Assembly: GCA_035480535.1 (NCBI GenBank)
Contig: DATIHQ010000072.1
Location: 1-64,000 of the forward strand
Direction: 5' to 3'
Length of the DNA stretch: 64,000 nt
DNA from: DATIHQ01 sp035480535
GTDB lineage: Bacteria; Chlamydiota; Chlamydiia; Chlamydiales; SM23-39
Part shown: one piece after another, positions 38,812 through 47,611 of the stretch
Position numbering within the stretch: position 1 is the stretch's first letter
Layout: each line of letters begins with the position of its first letter
Translations under genes and position numbers: made by a program
Notes under the pieces: generated by a model
Seen by the model: only the letters and a program-made list of their open reading frames with translations
What the model was told of the DNA's origin: nothing
Databases searched by the model: none

Positions 38812-39036
38812 TTAGTGAGAGAATGTTGAGGGAGAAGAAGCAGCAGATGCAGCGGTAAGACCCACTACAATGCCGAGTACTGCTAGGCCTCCCAAGCCGA
38901 TTCCCCAAGCAAAAGAGTCATCATTTGAGGCATAGGTGGTGCCTTGCTGAGCGCCACGGCCCATATTGCCTTGAGCAAAGGCAGCATTCCCCGCTAACAT
39001 AGCGACAACTGCCATAAGAACTGCGAATTTTTTCAT
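38812..39036 (-). CDS. Small secreted protein with single Gly-rich helix
   Basis: 74 residues from ATG 39036, with GGAGAT upstream. Signal peptide MKKFAVLMAVVAMLAGNAAFA, a Gly/Gln linker (GNMGRGAQQGTTYASNDD), then a helix FAWGIGLGGLAVLGIVVGLTAA and a Ser-rich tail. First gene of a reverse-strand run (39036 down to 36177). The likely promoter lies in the AT-rich 39049-39215 gap, which is shared with atpE and otherwise holds nothing I can identify. Confidence 0.65.
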   Translation of the reverse strand: MKKFAVLMAVVAMLAGNAAFAQGNMGRGAQQGTTYASNDDSFAWGIGLGGLAVLGIVVGLTAASAASSPSTFSH

Positions 39037-39215
39037 TTGCATCTCCAATTTGATACAGAACGTTAGAAGTTAGTAACCTCGTAAGACTGTAGGTTATACT
39101 CTTTCCTAAATTTTTTCTAGCAAAATACAGAAAAAAGTTCAATCACTTAAAACTTATGCAGAGAAAATCGGGAGCTGTGTAAAATCTTGTAGTTAAGAAA
39201 TAGGCTAGGGTTCCG

Positions 39216-39842
39216 ATGAAAGGGTTAGAGACAGGTAAAGACAAAATCCAGAAAATCTGTGATTCGCTGAGAAAAGAAACATTAGAACCGGCGAAGCAAG
39301 AGGCTCGCGAGATCGTGGAGAACGCCCACCTTCAAGCTGCTGAGGTTCTTAAGGTAGCGAAAGAAAAAGCGCAAAATATAGTCAACACAGCCGAAAAAGA
39401 AGTTGGAGAAAAGAAAAAAGTCTTTCAAGCTTCTTTGAATTTAGCGTGCCGGCAGGGGATCGAACAGTTAAAGCAAAAGATTGAGGATGAACTATTTAAT
39501 AAGGAGTTAGCCCACCTTGCTTCTAAAGAAATGGCAGATCCTAAACTCATCGCTAATCTATTGAACTCATTCATCCATTCCATGGAAGAAAAAGGGATCG
39601 AAGAGGAATTTGTAGCCATCATCCCTAAGGGGATTTCTCCCCGCTCGATCAACGACCTTTTGGCTTCCCGCGTTTTGGAGCGACTTAAGAATAAGACAGT
39701 TGTTATGGGAGAATTTGCAGGAGGCGTGCAGATCCAGCTGAAGGGGCGTCAAATCACGATAGATATTTCCGATATCGTTGTCCGCGAGCTCATTGCGCAA
39801 TATATCCGGCGAGATCTCCGCGATTTAGTTTTCAACGTATAG
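39216..39842 (+). CDS. atpE: V-type ATP synthase subunit E
   Basis: 208 residues. The long N-terminal alpha-helix rich in Lys/Glu/Ala (about 20-100) and the C-terminal globular domain (GGVQIQLKGRQITIDISDIVVRELI) match the peripheral-stalk subunit E. It opens the V-ATPase operon in the standard chlamydial order. Confidence 0.92.
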   Translation: MKGLETGKDKIQKICDSLRKETLEPAKQEAREIVENAHLQAAEVLKVAKEKAQNIVNTAEKEVGEKKKVFQASLNLACRQGIEQLKQKIEDELFNKELAHLASKEMADPKLIANLLNSFIHSMEEKGIEEEFVAIIPKGISPRSINDLLASRVLERLKNKTVVMGEFAGGVQIQLKGRQITIDISDIVVRELIAQYIRRDLRDLVFNV

Positions 39843-39849
39843 GAGTTTG

Positions 39850-40626
39850 ATGTCTGGCTATTATTATGTTCTTTCTGCCTTGCCTCCTCTTGCTTTGGGG
39901 GTTAAGCCCGAACTTTCCTTTAAGGAAGTGAGGGAAATGCTCGCTTTGAATTTAAGTGCCAAAGACTTGCATGAGGTGGAACGACTTTTAAGACCGATAG
40001 ACCTCTATAACATACGGGCTCTTTGGCTTGGCCTGCCCCTCGATGATAAGGGAAATTATAATAGCCGCGATCTTGAGGAAGTGCTCCTCGTCCAGGGTCC
40101 ATTGCCGCCTTATCTCATCGATTTTTTAGAGCGCTATGAGTCGACAGAGGATCGCCTTCGTTATTTTTCTTCCCTTTATGCCTCTCTTTACCGAGAAGAA
40201 CAGGTTAAATTCACCGGTTTTTTGCGCAAATACTACCAATTTGAGAGGGAGCTCCGTCTTATCCTGACTGCGCTGCGAGCGAAGCAGGCGGGGCGCGATA
40301 TCGTGCGGGAGCTGCAGTTTGAGGATCCCTTAGATCCGTTTGTAGCTCAGATTTTAGCCCAAAAAGATGTCGCTGAATACACCCCTCCGCGAGAATACGA
40401 AGACTTAAAAACCTTATTTATGGAAAATAGATCCGATCCGAAGAAGCTTTATCGAGCCATTTTGCAATATCGGTTCGATAAAATAGAGGAGATGGAAGAA
40501 GTCCCTGATTTTGGCATCGACAGCATTCTCGCCTATTTGGCCAAGTTGATCCTCGTAGAATCATGGGCGCAGCTCGATCGGGAAAAAGGAACCACCGCAG
40601 TAGAACAATTGAGTCAATATGGATAA
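39850..40626 (+). CDS. DUF2764 family protein of the chlamydial V-ATPase operon
   Basis: 258 residues, all-helical, starting MSGYYYVLSALPPLALG. It sits between atpE and atpA, the place where C. trachomatis has CT309. Archaeal-type V-ATPase operons have subunits C and F around here, and neither is otherwise visible in this operon, so this may be a diverged subunit C-like adaptor; that is inference. AGGAG precedes ATG 39850; a TTG one codon earlier is also possible. The stop overlaps the atpA start by 8 bp. Confidence 0.75.
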   Translation: MSGYYYVLSALPPLALGVKPELSFKEVREMLALNLSAKDLHEVERLLRPIDLYNIRALWLGLPLDDKGNYNSRDLEEVLLVQGPLPPYLIDFLERYESTEDRLRYFSSLYASLYREEQVKFTGFLRKYYQFERELRLILTALRAKQAGRDIVRELQFEDPLDPFVAQILAQKDVAEYTPPREYEDLKTLFMENRSDPKKLYRAILQYRFDKIEEMEEVPDFGIDSILAYLAKLILVESWAQLDREKGTTAVEQLSQYG

Positions 40627-42385
40627 ACATTCGCACGCAACCGGCACGGTCGTGCAAGCTTTTGGAAACCTCTTGCATGTTCGCTTTGACGGGGCGATCC
40701 GGCAAGGAGAAATAGCGCGCGTCCAGATAGGGAAGGAGTCGCTTCTCGCCGAAGTGATTGAAATCGCCGGGAATGAAGCCAAAATCCAAGTCTTTGAAGA
40801 CACGCGCGGCATCAAATTCAATACTCCTGTGCATTTTAACGGCCATCTTTTGGAGGCGGAACTTGGACCCGGTCTTTTGACCTCTATTTTCGATGGGTTG
40901 CAAAATCCACTGGAGAAAATTGCCAATGCCACCGGCGTTTATCTGCGGCGGGGCGTTTATATTCCTCCACTCGATCGGGAAAAAAAATGGGATTTTACGC
41001 CTATCGCTAAGCCGGGCGATCTCTTAAGCCGCGGCGATCCCCTCGGATCTGTTCAAGAAGGGCGTTTCCCTCACCCGATCATGGTTCCTTTTTCTCAATT
41101 TGGAAAAGTCAAGATTACCTCGGTGGCCAAAGCAGGACCCTATTCCATTGATACAGTCATTGCAGAAGGGGAAGATGAGCGAGGGCATCCGGTCAAATTT
41201 ACGATGGTGCAGCGCTGGCCTGTAAGAAATGCGCTCGTTGAAGGGAAGAAAATCCGCCCTTCGCGGATGATGGATACGGGACTTCGAATCCTCGATACGC
41301 AATTTCCCGTTTTGAAGGGGGGCGCTTTCTGCTCTCCAGGTCCATTTGGTGCAGGAAAGACGGTGATGCAGCACCACCTCTCTAAATATTCTGCCGTGGA
41401 CATCGTCGTCATCGTAGCCTGCGGAGAGAGAGCAGGAGAGGTAGTCGAAATGCTTCGCACCTTCCCGCAATTGATCGATCCGCATACCAATGAGTCGCTG
41501 ATGAAGCGAACGGTCATCATTTGCAACACTTCTTCTATGCCAGTGGCCGCTCGGGAACCCTCAGTCTACATGGGGGCCGCGATTGCCGAATACTACCGGC
41601 AAATGGGACTCGATGTATTGCTCCTCGCCGATTCCACCTCTCGTTGGGCGCAGGCGATGCGCGAAATGTCGGGCCGCCTCGAAGAAATCCCAGGGGATGA
41701 AGCCTTTCCGGCTTATCTGGCCTCTCGCATTTCTTCCTTCTATGAAAGGGCAGGAGTTTTAGAACTTAAAAATGGGAAATCGGGTTCGCTGACGATTGGC
41801 GGCAGCGTTTCCCCGGCAGGCGGAAATTTCGAAGAGCCTGTCACGCAAGCCTCTTTAGCCATTGTAGGGGCATTCCATGGACTTTCCCGCGCTCGTTCCG
41901 ATGCGCGCCGCTACCCGGCCATCGATCCGTTGATTTCTTGGACCAAATACTTAAATGAGGTGGGGGAAGAGCTCAATGCTCACCTTCCTGGATGGGCGGA
42001 TAAAGTGCGCCATGCCGCCAGCATCTTGCAACGGGGCGATGAAATCGGAAAGAGGATGGAAGTTGTTGGCGAAGAAGGTGTAGCGATCGATGACATGGTC
42101 CTTTATCTCAAATCAGAGCTCTACGAGTTCTGTTACTTGCAGCAAAATGCATTTGATAAAGAAGATTGCTATTGTCCTTTAAAGCGGCAAGTCGAGATGT
42201 TTACTTTACTCCAAAAGATTTTCGATATCCGCTTTGAATTCGATGTTCACGATGCAGCGAGAGGATTCTTTTTGAACTTGCAAAACGAGATAAAAAACAT
42301 CAACTTCCTCCCGTTCCATTCAGAGAAATATCGGGAAGCCATGACTGCCGTGGAAGAAAAAATCAATCAAAAGAAGAAAGCATGA
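40619..42385 (+). CDS. atpA: V-type ATP synthase subunit A (catalytic)
   Basis: 588 residues. The P-loop GPFGAGKTV binds [14 protein letters not shown] and the catalytic-region [22 protein letters not shown] follow, as does the A-type insertion domain around residues 110-190. It hydrolyses or makes ATP in the soluble V1 head. ATGA overlap with atpB. Confidence 0.97.
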   Translation: MDKHSHATGTVVQAFGNLLHVRFDGAIRQGEIARVQIGKESLLAEVIEIAGNEAKIQVFEDTRGIKFNTPVHFNGHLLEAELGPGLLTSIFDGLQNPLEKIANATGVYLRRGVYIPPLDREKKWDFTPIAKPGDLLSRGDPLGSVQEGRFPHPIMVPFSQFGKVKITSVAKAGPYSIDTVIAEGEDERGHPVKFTMVQRWPVRNALVEGKKIRPSRMMDTGLRILDTQFPVLKGGAFCSPGPFGAGKTVMQHHLSKYSAVDIVVIVACGERAGEVVEMLRTFPQLIDPHTNESLMKRTVIICNTSSMPVAAREPSVYMGAAIAEYYRQMGLDVLLLADSTSRWAQAMREMSGRLEEIPGDEAFPAYLASRISSFYERAGVLELKNGKSGSLTIGGSVSPAGGNFEEPVTQASLAIVGAFHGLSRARSDARRYPAIDPLISWTKYLNEVGEELNAHLPGWADKVRHAASILQRGDEIGKRMEVVGEEGVAIDDMVLYLKSELYEFCYLQQNAFDKEDCYCPLKRQVEMFTLLQKIFDIRFEFDVHDAARGFFLNLQNEIKNINFLPFHSEKYREAMTAVEEKINQKKKA

Positions 42386-43698
42386 GAAAAGTTTACGATC
42401 GAATCATTGATATGCGGGGCAACTTGATCACCATTGCCGCTGAGGGAATTTCCCTGGGAGAAGTGGCGCGGATTCATAAGAAGAATGGCACCTCTACCTA
42501 TGCTTCCGTTCTTCGATTCGACGATGATCTGGTGACGCTGCAGGTGTTTGAGGCAATCCGGGGAATTTCAACTGGAGACCAGGTCACTTTTCTCAATCGG
42601 CAAATCTGCGCTACTTTTTCCAATTCTCTTCTGGGGCGACGGTTGAATGGAGCGGGAATTCCTATCGACGATGGACCAGAGATCATTGGGGAGGAAGTGG
42701 ACATTGGGCAGCCTTCTTTTAATCCGACCCGCCGCATCATTCCCCGCGAGTTGGTGAGAACCAATATTCCGATGATCGATGTCTTTAATTGCCTTGTAAA
42801 GTCGCAAAAGATACCCATCTTTTCCGTGCCTGGCGAGCCCTATAATGCCCTCTTAATGCGCATTGCGAACCAAACCGATGCCGATGTGGTCATCATTGCC
42901 GGCATGGGCCTTCGCTTTGACGACTATGCGGCCTTTATCGATAACGCTGAAAAAGCGGGTTCCATTGAAAAAACGGTGATGTTCGTCCATCTGGCGACCG
43001 ACCCGCCCGTCGAATGCCTTCTCGTTCCCGATATGGCCCTCGCCGTTGCCGAAAAATTCGCCCTAGAAGGGCAAGATGTCCTGGTTCTCATGACTGATAT
43101 GACCGCCTTTGCCGATGCGATCAAAGAAATTTCGATCACGATGGATCAAATTCCCTCGAATCGCGGCTATCCCGGTTCCCTCTATTCAGATCTTGCGTCG
43201 CGCTATGAAAAAGCAGTCGATATCGATGGGAGCGGCTCCATCACGATCATCTCCGTCACCACCATGCCAGGCGGCGATGTAACGCACCCCATTCCCGATA
43301 ACACAGGCTATATCACCGAAGGGCAGTTTTATCTCCACAACGGGGTCATCGATCCATTTGGTTCTCTTTCCCGTCTTAAGCAGCAAGTAATTGGGAAAGT
43401 GACCCGCGAGGATCATGGCGATCTCGCAAACACGATGATCCGCCTCTATGCGGACTCTAAAAAAGCGCGCGAAAGGCAGGGGATGGGATTCCGCCTCTCT
43501 CGTTGGGATGAGAAACTCCTCCGCTACTCCTTTCTCTTCGAACAGCGGATGATGAATCTCGAAGTGAACATCTCCCTGGAAGAAGCGCTCGATCTCGGCT
43601 GGATTACCCTCGCCGAATGCTTTGAATTAGAAGAGATCGGGATTAAGAAACAAATCTCAGACAAATATTGGCCACGGGAGCAGCCCCCTGAACGATAG
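42382..43698 (+). CDS. atpB: V-type ATP synthase subunit B (regulatory)
   Basis: 438 residues. No P-loop, as expected for the non-catalytic B subunit ([15 protein letters not shown] at that place); conserved [29 protein letters not shown] and [21 protein letters not shown]. Forms the alternating A3B3 ring. A long palindromic repeat separates it from atpD. Confidence 0.97.
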   Translation: MRKVYDRIIDMRGNLITIAAEGISLGEVARIHKKNGTSTYASVLRFDDDLVTLQVFEAIRGISTGDQVTFLNRQICATFSNSLLGRRLNGAGIPIDDGPEIIGEEVDIGQPSFNPTRRIIPRELVRTNIPMIDVFNCLVKSQKIPIFSVPGEPYNALLMRIANQTDADVVIIAGMGLRFDDYAAFIDNAEKAGSIEKTVMFVHLATDPPVECLLVPDMALAVAEKFALEGQDVLVLMTDMTAFADAIKEISITMDQIPSNRGYPGSLYSDLASRYEKAVDIDGSGSITIISVTTMPGGDVTHPIPDNTGYITEGQFYLHNGVIDPFGSLSRLKQQVIGKVTREDHGDLANTMIRLYADSKKARERQGMGFRLSRWDEKLLRYSFLFEQRMMNLEVNISLEEALDLGWITLAECFELEEIGIKKQISDKYWPREQPPER

Positions 43699-43727
43699 AG
43701 AGGGAGAGGAGAACGCGGAGATGAGAT

Positions 43728-43821
43728 CCACCACGGAGGAAGGAGTGGTGGAGAATGCACGGAGGACAGATGGGGCCTTTTTCCCTCCGTGCTTCCTCCC
43801 GCGCTCCTTCCTCCGTGGTGG
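43728..43821. repeat. Nested palindrome of purine-rich modules between atpB and atpD (copy 2)
   Basis: Outer arms are perfect 17-bp inverted repeats, 43728-43744 (CCACCACGGAGGAAGGA) and 43805-43821. Inside lie perfect 9-bp arms GCACGGAGG (43757-43765) and CCTCCGTGC (43784-43792). It takes up most of the 153-bp gap in the middle of the ATPase operon, so the transcript would carry a very stable hairpin there. Related to the elements at 30862, 46845 and 53742. Confidence 0.85.
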
Positions 43822-43851
43822 CTCTCCCACGGTTATGACGGAAATACCTGT

Positions 43852-44460
43852 ATGACAGTGAAACTGACGAAAAATGAACTGAGGACGCAGCAGACAAGGT
43901 ATTCGCAGTTTCAAAGATATTTGCCGACGCTGCAGTTAAAAAAGGCGATGCTGCAATTCGAAGTTTCGTTGGTTTACTTGGAAATCGCTCAATTGAAGGA
44001 AGAATTTTTGACGGCGCGGGTGCGAGTGGAAGATTTTTCCCCGTTTTTATTGGAGAAAGTTGCGGTTGACCTGCTTCTGTATGCAGAGATTCTACATGTA
44101 AAAAAAAGATATGAAAATATCGCCGGAGTGGAGATTCCCATTTTGGATAAAGTGATTTTCCGCGATCCAGATTATTTTTTATTCGATACGCCTGTCTGGA
44201 CAGACCGAGCGACAGAGTTGTTGAGGGAGTTGGTCACGGCGAGAGAAAAAATGAACATCGCAGAAGAAAAGAGGCGCGCATTGGAGAAAGAGTTGCGCGA
44301 AGTATCGATCCGCGTCAATCTTTTTGAGAAAATATTGATTCCAAGGGCCCAAGAAAATATCAAAAAGATCCGGATCTTCCTTGGAGATCAGCAGCTGGCT
44401 GCCGTAGCGCAGGCGAAAGTCGCAAAGCGGAAAATTGCTTTGCGGAAGGCGGCCGAATGA
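43852..44460 (+). CDS. atpD: V-type ATP synthase subunit D
   Basis: 202 residues forming a long coiled-coil pair, the central rotor stalk: MTVKLTKNELRTQQTRYSQFQRYLPTLQLKKAML at the N terminus and a C-terminal helix with VSIRVNLFEKILIPRAQENIKKIR. ATG 43852 is chosen; the open frame before it is translated repeat sequence. ATGA overlap with atpI. Confidence 0.94.
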   Translation: MTVKLTKNELRTQQTRYSQFQRYLPTLQLKKAMLQFEVSLVYLEIAQLKEEFLTARVRVEDFSPFLLEKVAVDLLLYAEILHVKKRYENIAGVEIPILDKVIFRDPDYFLFDTPVWTDRATELLRELVTAREKMNIAEEKRRALEKELREVSIRVNLFEKILIPRAQENIKKIRIFLGDQQLAAVAQAKVAKRKIALRKAAE

Positions 44461-46379
44461 TTGTCAATCTTCATAAATATCTAATCTATGGTGGGTTTGA
44501 TGAGATGGATCGATTCTTCAATCTGGCCCAGCGGGCTGGATTTCTCGAGTTCATTGGCATGTCCCATAGAAAAACGCTTGAATTGCCAGAAGGGGCCAAA
44601 AAGATCCTCTCTGCAATGAAGATTGCCCGCCATCACGAGGCAGGTTCTTTAGAGACGTATGCTTCTTTACCCGAGCCAACGCAGCTCGCGGAGCAAATCA
44701 TCGACTTAAATGCAGAGCATGAAAAACTTTTGGAAGAGCAGCGAATCTTAAATGCCGAAGTCGCCCGCATCGCCGTCTTTGGCGATTTCTCCCGCGCCCA
44801 GCTCGATCAATTAGAGCGGGAAGGGAAAAGGATCTTTCAATTTTTCTGCATGAAGAGCGATTTGGCCAGAGAGATGAGATTGCCCCCCGAGGTCATCTAT
44901 GTAGGGACTGAGTATGATCTCGATTATTTTGTCGCGATCAATAAGGAGAGGACCCAATATCCCAAAATGATTGAGATTCTGATCGATAGATCGGTGGGAG
45001 AACTGCGGGATCGGCTTGAATTTGTCCGCGAGGAGATTGTCCGCCTTGAAAAAGAGCTTCACAATTCTGCCAGAACTCTTCCCTACTTGCAAAATGGTCT
45101 CAATGATTTTTTAAATGAATACACGCTTCAATTGGCTAAACATGATGCGGCAAGGCCCCTAGATGGGTCGATTTTTGCGATCGAAGCTTGGATTCCAGAA
45201 ACCAAAATCAAAGCTCTCTTTGGCCTTTTAAGCGGCCTCGATGTCAACTGCGAAGAAATCGCGATTGAGACGAAAGATTCTCTTCCCACCTACATAGAAA
45301 ATAAAGGGACTGCAAAGATTGGCGAGGATCTCGTTCACGTATTCGACACGCCTGCCGCGACCGATAAAGATCCATCCCTTTGGATTTTAATCTTCTTTTC
45401 CTTCTTCTTTGCTATGATTGTCTCAGATGCTGGGTATGGCCTTATCTATCTTCTCATCGCCCTTGTTCTCAAATGGAAATTCCCTAAAGCCTCTGGTTTT
45501 GGCAAAAGATTCATCAAACTGATGTTCATCATCAGTACCTGTTGCATTCTTTGGGGCATTTTAACGGCCTCTTTCTTCGGAATAGAAATAGGCCCCGACA
45601 ATCCTTTCCGTAAAACGTCCTTTCTCCACTATTTAGCAGTGAAGAAAGCAGAGTATCATATCGAAATGAAAGATGAAGTCTATCGGGAGTATGTTCAAGA
45701 ATTTCCCGCAGTGGCCACTGCACAGGATGGACACGACTTCCTCGTCAAGGCTTCTCGTGTCGAGGAGGGGACCCTCAAATACGACGCTCTCACCGAGTTT
45801 TATGGGAGCATCCTCCTTGAATTTTCTCTCTTCGTCGGCCTCGTCCACGTATCGCTCTCTTTCCTTCGCTACATTAAACGGAATCCGGCGGGCATTGGAT
45901 GGATCATTTTCATGGTGGGCGCCTACCTCTATTTCCCCTCGATTGTCGTCGCTACCTCGATTGTCAATTTCATGGGATGGATTTCCAAGCCTTTGGCCTA
46001 CGCGATTGGCCAGCAGATGGTTTATGTGGGACTTGGCCTCGTCTTCCTCATCGCTTTACTCCAGAAGAAAAAATGGATGGCCCTCTATGAGATGACCAAT
46101 GCCATCCAGGTCTTTTCCGACGTCCTTTCCTATCTTCGCCTCTATGCCCTGGCTCTTGCGGGGATGATTATGGCGAGCACCTTCAATGACATGGGGGTTA
46201 AGTTGGGACTCGTCGGGGGATTTGTGGTGATCCTCATTGGACACATTGTGAATATGACACTGACGACCATGGCGGGGGTGATCCATGGCCTTCGCCTCAA
46301 CTTCTTGGAATGGTACCATTATAGTTTCGAGGGGGGCGGCCGCCTCTTTAACCCCCTCCGCTTACGCAAGATTAAATAA
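44457..46379 (+). CDS. atpI: V-type ATP synthase subunit I (membrane a-type)
   Basis: 640 residues: a soluble helical N-terminal half (1-300) for stalk contacts and a membrane C-terminal half with about seven to eight helices. The proton/sodium half-channel region with essential Arg lies in DVLSYLRLYALALAGMIMA. Ends with the usual GLRLNFLEWYHYSFEGGGR block before the stop. Confidence 0.95.
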   Translation: MIVNLHKYLIYGGFDEMDRFFNLAQRAGFLEFIGMSHRKTLELPEGAKKILSAMKIARHHEAGSLETYASLPEPTQLAEQIIDLNAEHEKLLEEQRILNAEVARIAVFGDFSRAQLDQLEREGKRIFQFFCMKSDLAREMRLPPEVIYVGTEYDLDYFVAINKERTQYPKMIEILIDRSVGELRDRLEFVREEIVRLEKELHNSARTLPYLQNGLNDFLNEYTLQLAKHDAARPLDGSIFAIEAWIPETKIKALFGLLSGLDVNCEEIAIETKDSLPTYIENKGTAKIGEDLVHVFDTPAATDKDPSLWILIFFSFFFAMIVSDAGYGLIYLLIALVLKWKFPKASGFGKRFIKLMFIISTCCILWGILTASFFGIEIGPDNPFRKTSFLHYLAVKKAEYHIEMKDEVYREYVQEFPAVATAQDGHDFLVKASRVEEGTLKYDALTEFYGSILLEFSLFVGLVHVSLSFLRYIKRNPAGIGWIIFMVGAYLYFPSIVVATSIVNFMGWISKPLAYAIGQQMVYVGLGLVFLIALLQKKKWMALYEMTNAIQVFSDVLSYLRLYALALAGMIMASTFNDMGVKLGLVGGFVVILIGHIVNMTLTTMAGVIHGLRLNFLEWYHYSFEGGGRLFNPLRLRKIK

Positions 46380-46393
46380 TAGGAGATTTCTCT

Positions 46394-46816
46394 ATGGACA
46401 TTGATATGATTGGCCCGGCAGTAGTGATGGGTCTTGGATGTATTGGCAGCTCGATAGGCTGCGGGATCGCGGGGATGGCCTCTCACGGCGTCATGACTCG
46501 CGTTGACGAAGGACATGGAAAATTCATCGCCCTCTCAGCCATTCCCTCTTCTCAGTCGATTTACGGATTCATTCTCATGATTCTGATGAAAGGGGCGATT
46601 AAAGGGGGCAGTCTCACAGGCATTGCCGGGATTGGCATTGGCCTCTTCGTGGGTCTCGCGATCATGGTCTCTGCGATTCTGCAAGGGAAGTGCGCCGTCA
46701 CCGCCATCCAAGCAGCCGCCAAGCAGCCCGCGATTTATGGGAAGACGATCGTCGCGCTCGGCATTGTGGAATCATTCGCGCTCTTCGCCTTCGTCTTCGC
46801 CCTCCTGTTAATTTGA
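46394..46816 (+). CDS. atpK: V-type ATP synthase subunit K (proteolipid c ring)
   Basis: 140 residues with four hydrophobic helices in two hairpins, the duplicated 16-kDa proteolipid form. Only the second hairpin has the ion-binding Glu (GIVESFALFAF); the first has Gly at that site (GLGCIGSSIGCGI). AGGAG is 9 nt before the ATG. Last gene of the operon. Confidence 0.95.
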   Translation: MDIDMIGPAVVMGLGCIGSSIGCGIAGMASHGVMTRVDEGHGKFIALSAIPSSQSIYGFILMILMKGAIKGGSLTGIAGIGIGLFVGLAIMVSAILQGKCAVTAIQAAAKQPAIYGKTIVALGIVESFALFAFVFALLLI

Positions 46817-46844
46817 GGAGGGAGTATCAGGCTTATGAACGGAA

Positions 46845-47049
46845 ACGTAATACGAATATCAGCGCGGAGGCGCGAGACGCGCGAAGGGAGATAGCCGCGG
46901 AGGACGCAGAGGTGAGGGAAGCCCTCACGCTCCCAATAATTTAAATGCTTCGCAAAAAAATTGAATTTTTTGGGGTGTGGGGCATCCCCACCTCAGCGTT
47001 CTCCGCGCTTAACTCAGTTCTTTCCTCCGCGCTGATATTCGTATTACGT
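46845..47049. repeat. 205-bp palindromic element with perfect 26-bp terminal inverted repeats (copy 3)
   Basis: 46845-46870 and 47024-47049 are exact inverted repeats of 26 bp. Inside are further inverted pairs (GCGGAG-x-ACGC-x-GAGGTG on the left against its complement on the right, 46897-46914 and about 46990-47007), a TGAGGG/CCCTCA hairpin, and a GGTGTGGGG/CCCCACC hairpin. No open reading frame of note. It lies 29 bp after atpK and 49 bp before the convergent 47098 gene, and may terminate both. It has the form of a MITE or a giant REP-like palindrome. Confidence 0.8.
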
Positions 47050-47097
47050 CTTGGGTCATGGGACTGAGGGCTTTTCTCCCCCACCTCAGGACCTCCC

Positions 47098-47550
47098 TTA
47101 CACGGGGGAGGGGTGGCGGGCGTCGAGGTAGGAGCAAAGGGTCGCCAGCCGGAGGAGTAGGTCTTGCTCGTCGGCGTCTAAGGGGTCGTCTTTGCTGAGG
47201 ATGGTGTCGAGCTGCTCAAGGTCATTTTCAATGAGAAGCGCCGTTTGCAGCGTGGGGAGCATTTCTGTCATGAGCCCCATTTTCTCGGTGAGCTGATCGG
47301 TGAGCGCGATGACTTGTTCTTTCTCTTCCATGGTTTGAATTTGGAGAGCGAGGGTCTGGATTTCCCGGTTGAGTTCGTCAGCCGCTAGGACAAATGGGGA
47401 GAGTTCTTCTGTGAGAAAGGCTAATCTGCCATCGGCAGATTCTAGGTGGTGGCTGCGGACGACTTGAACGGCTTCCTCGAGGATGGGGGCTTGAGGGATG
47501 GGCGCGGTTGCTAGTAAATAAAAACTTGAAACTAGTGTAGGTAAAAACAT
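47098..47550 (-). CDS. Hypothetical secreted helical protein
   Basis: About 150 residues. A signal peptide (MFLPTLVSSFYLLATAP) is followed by an almost entirely helical, acidic sequence with heptad character (LNREIQTLALQIQTMEEKEQ, LTEKMGLMTEMLPTLQTALL). ATG 47550 is chosen because GAGG lies at proper distance; an ATG three codons upstream is too close to it. A single gene divergent from the cyclase. Not recognised. Confidence 0.6.
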   Translation of the reverse strand: MFLPTLVSSFYLLATAPIPQAPILEEAVQVVRSHHLESADGRLAFLTEELSPFVLAADELNREIQTLALQIQTMEEKEQVIALTDQLTEKMGLMTEMLPTLQTALLIENDLEQLDTILSKDDPLDADEQDLLLRLATLCSYLDARHPSPV

Positions 47551-47611
47551 AATTATCATTCCTCGTTAAATAAGACTATTTTCTTCCTTCTCTGAATTTT
47601 TGTCTTTGATT

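Noticed and set aside
46845..47049. Insertion sequence
   Set aside because: Terminal inverted repeats are present but the 205-bp interior encodes no transposase; kept only as a repeat.
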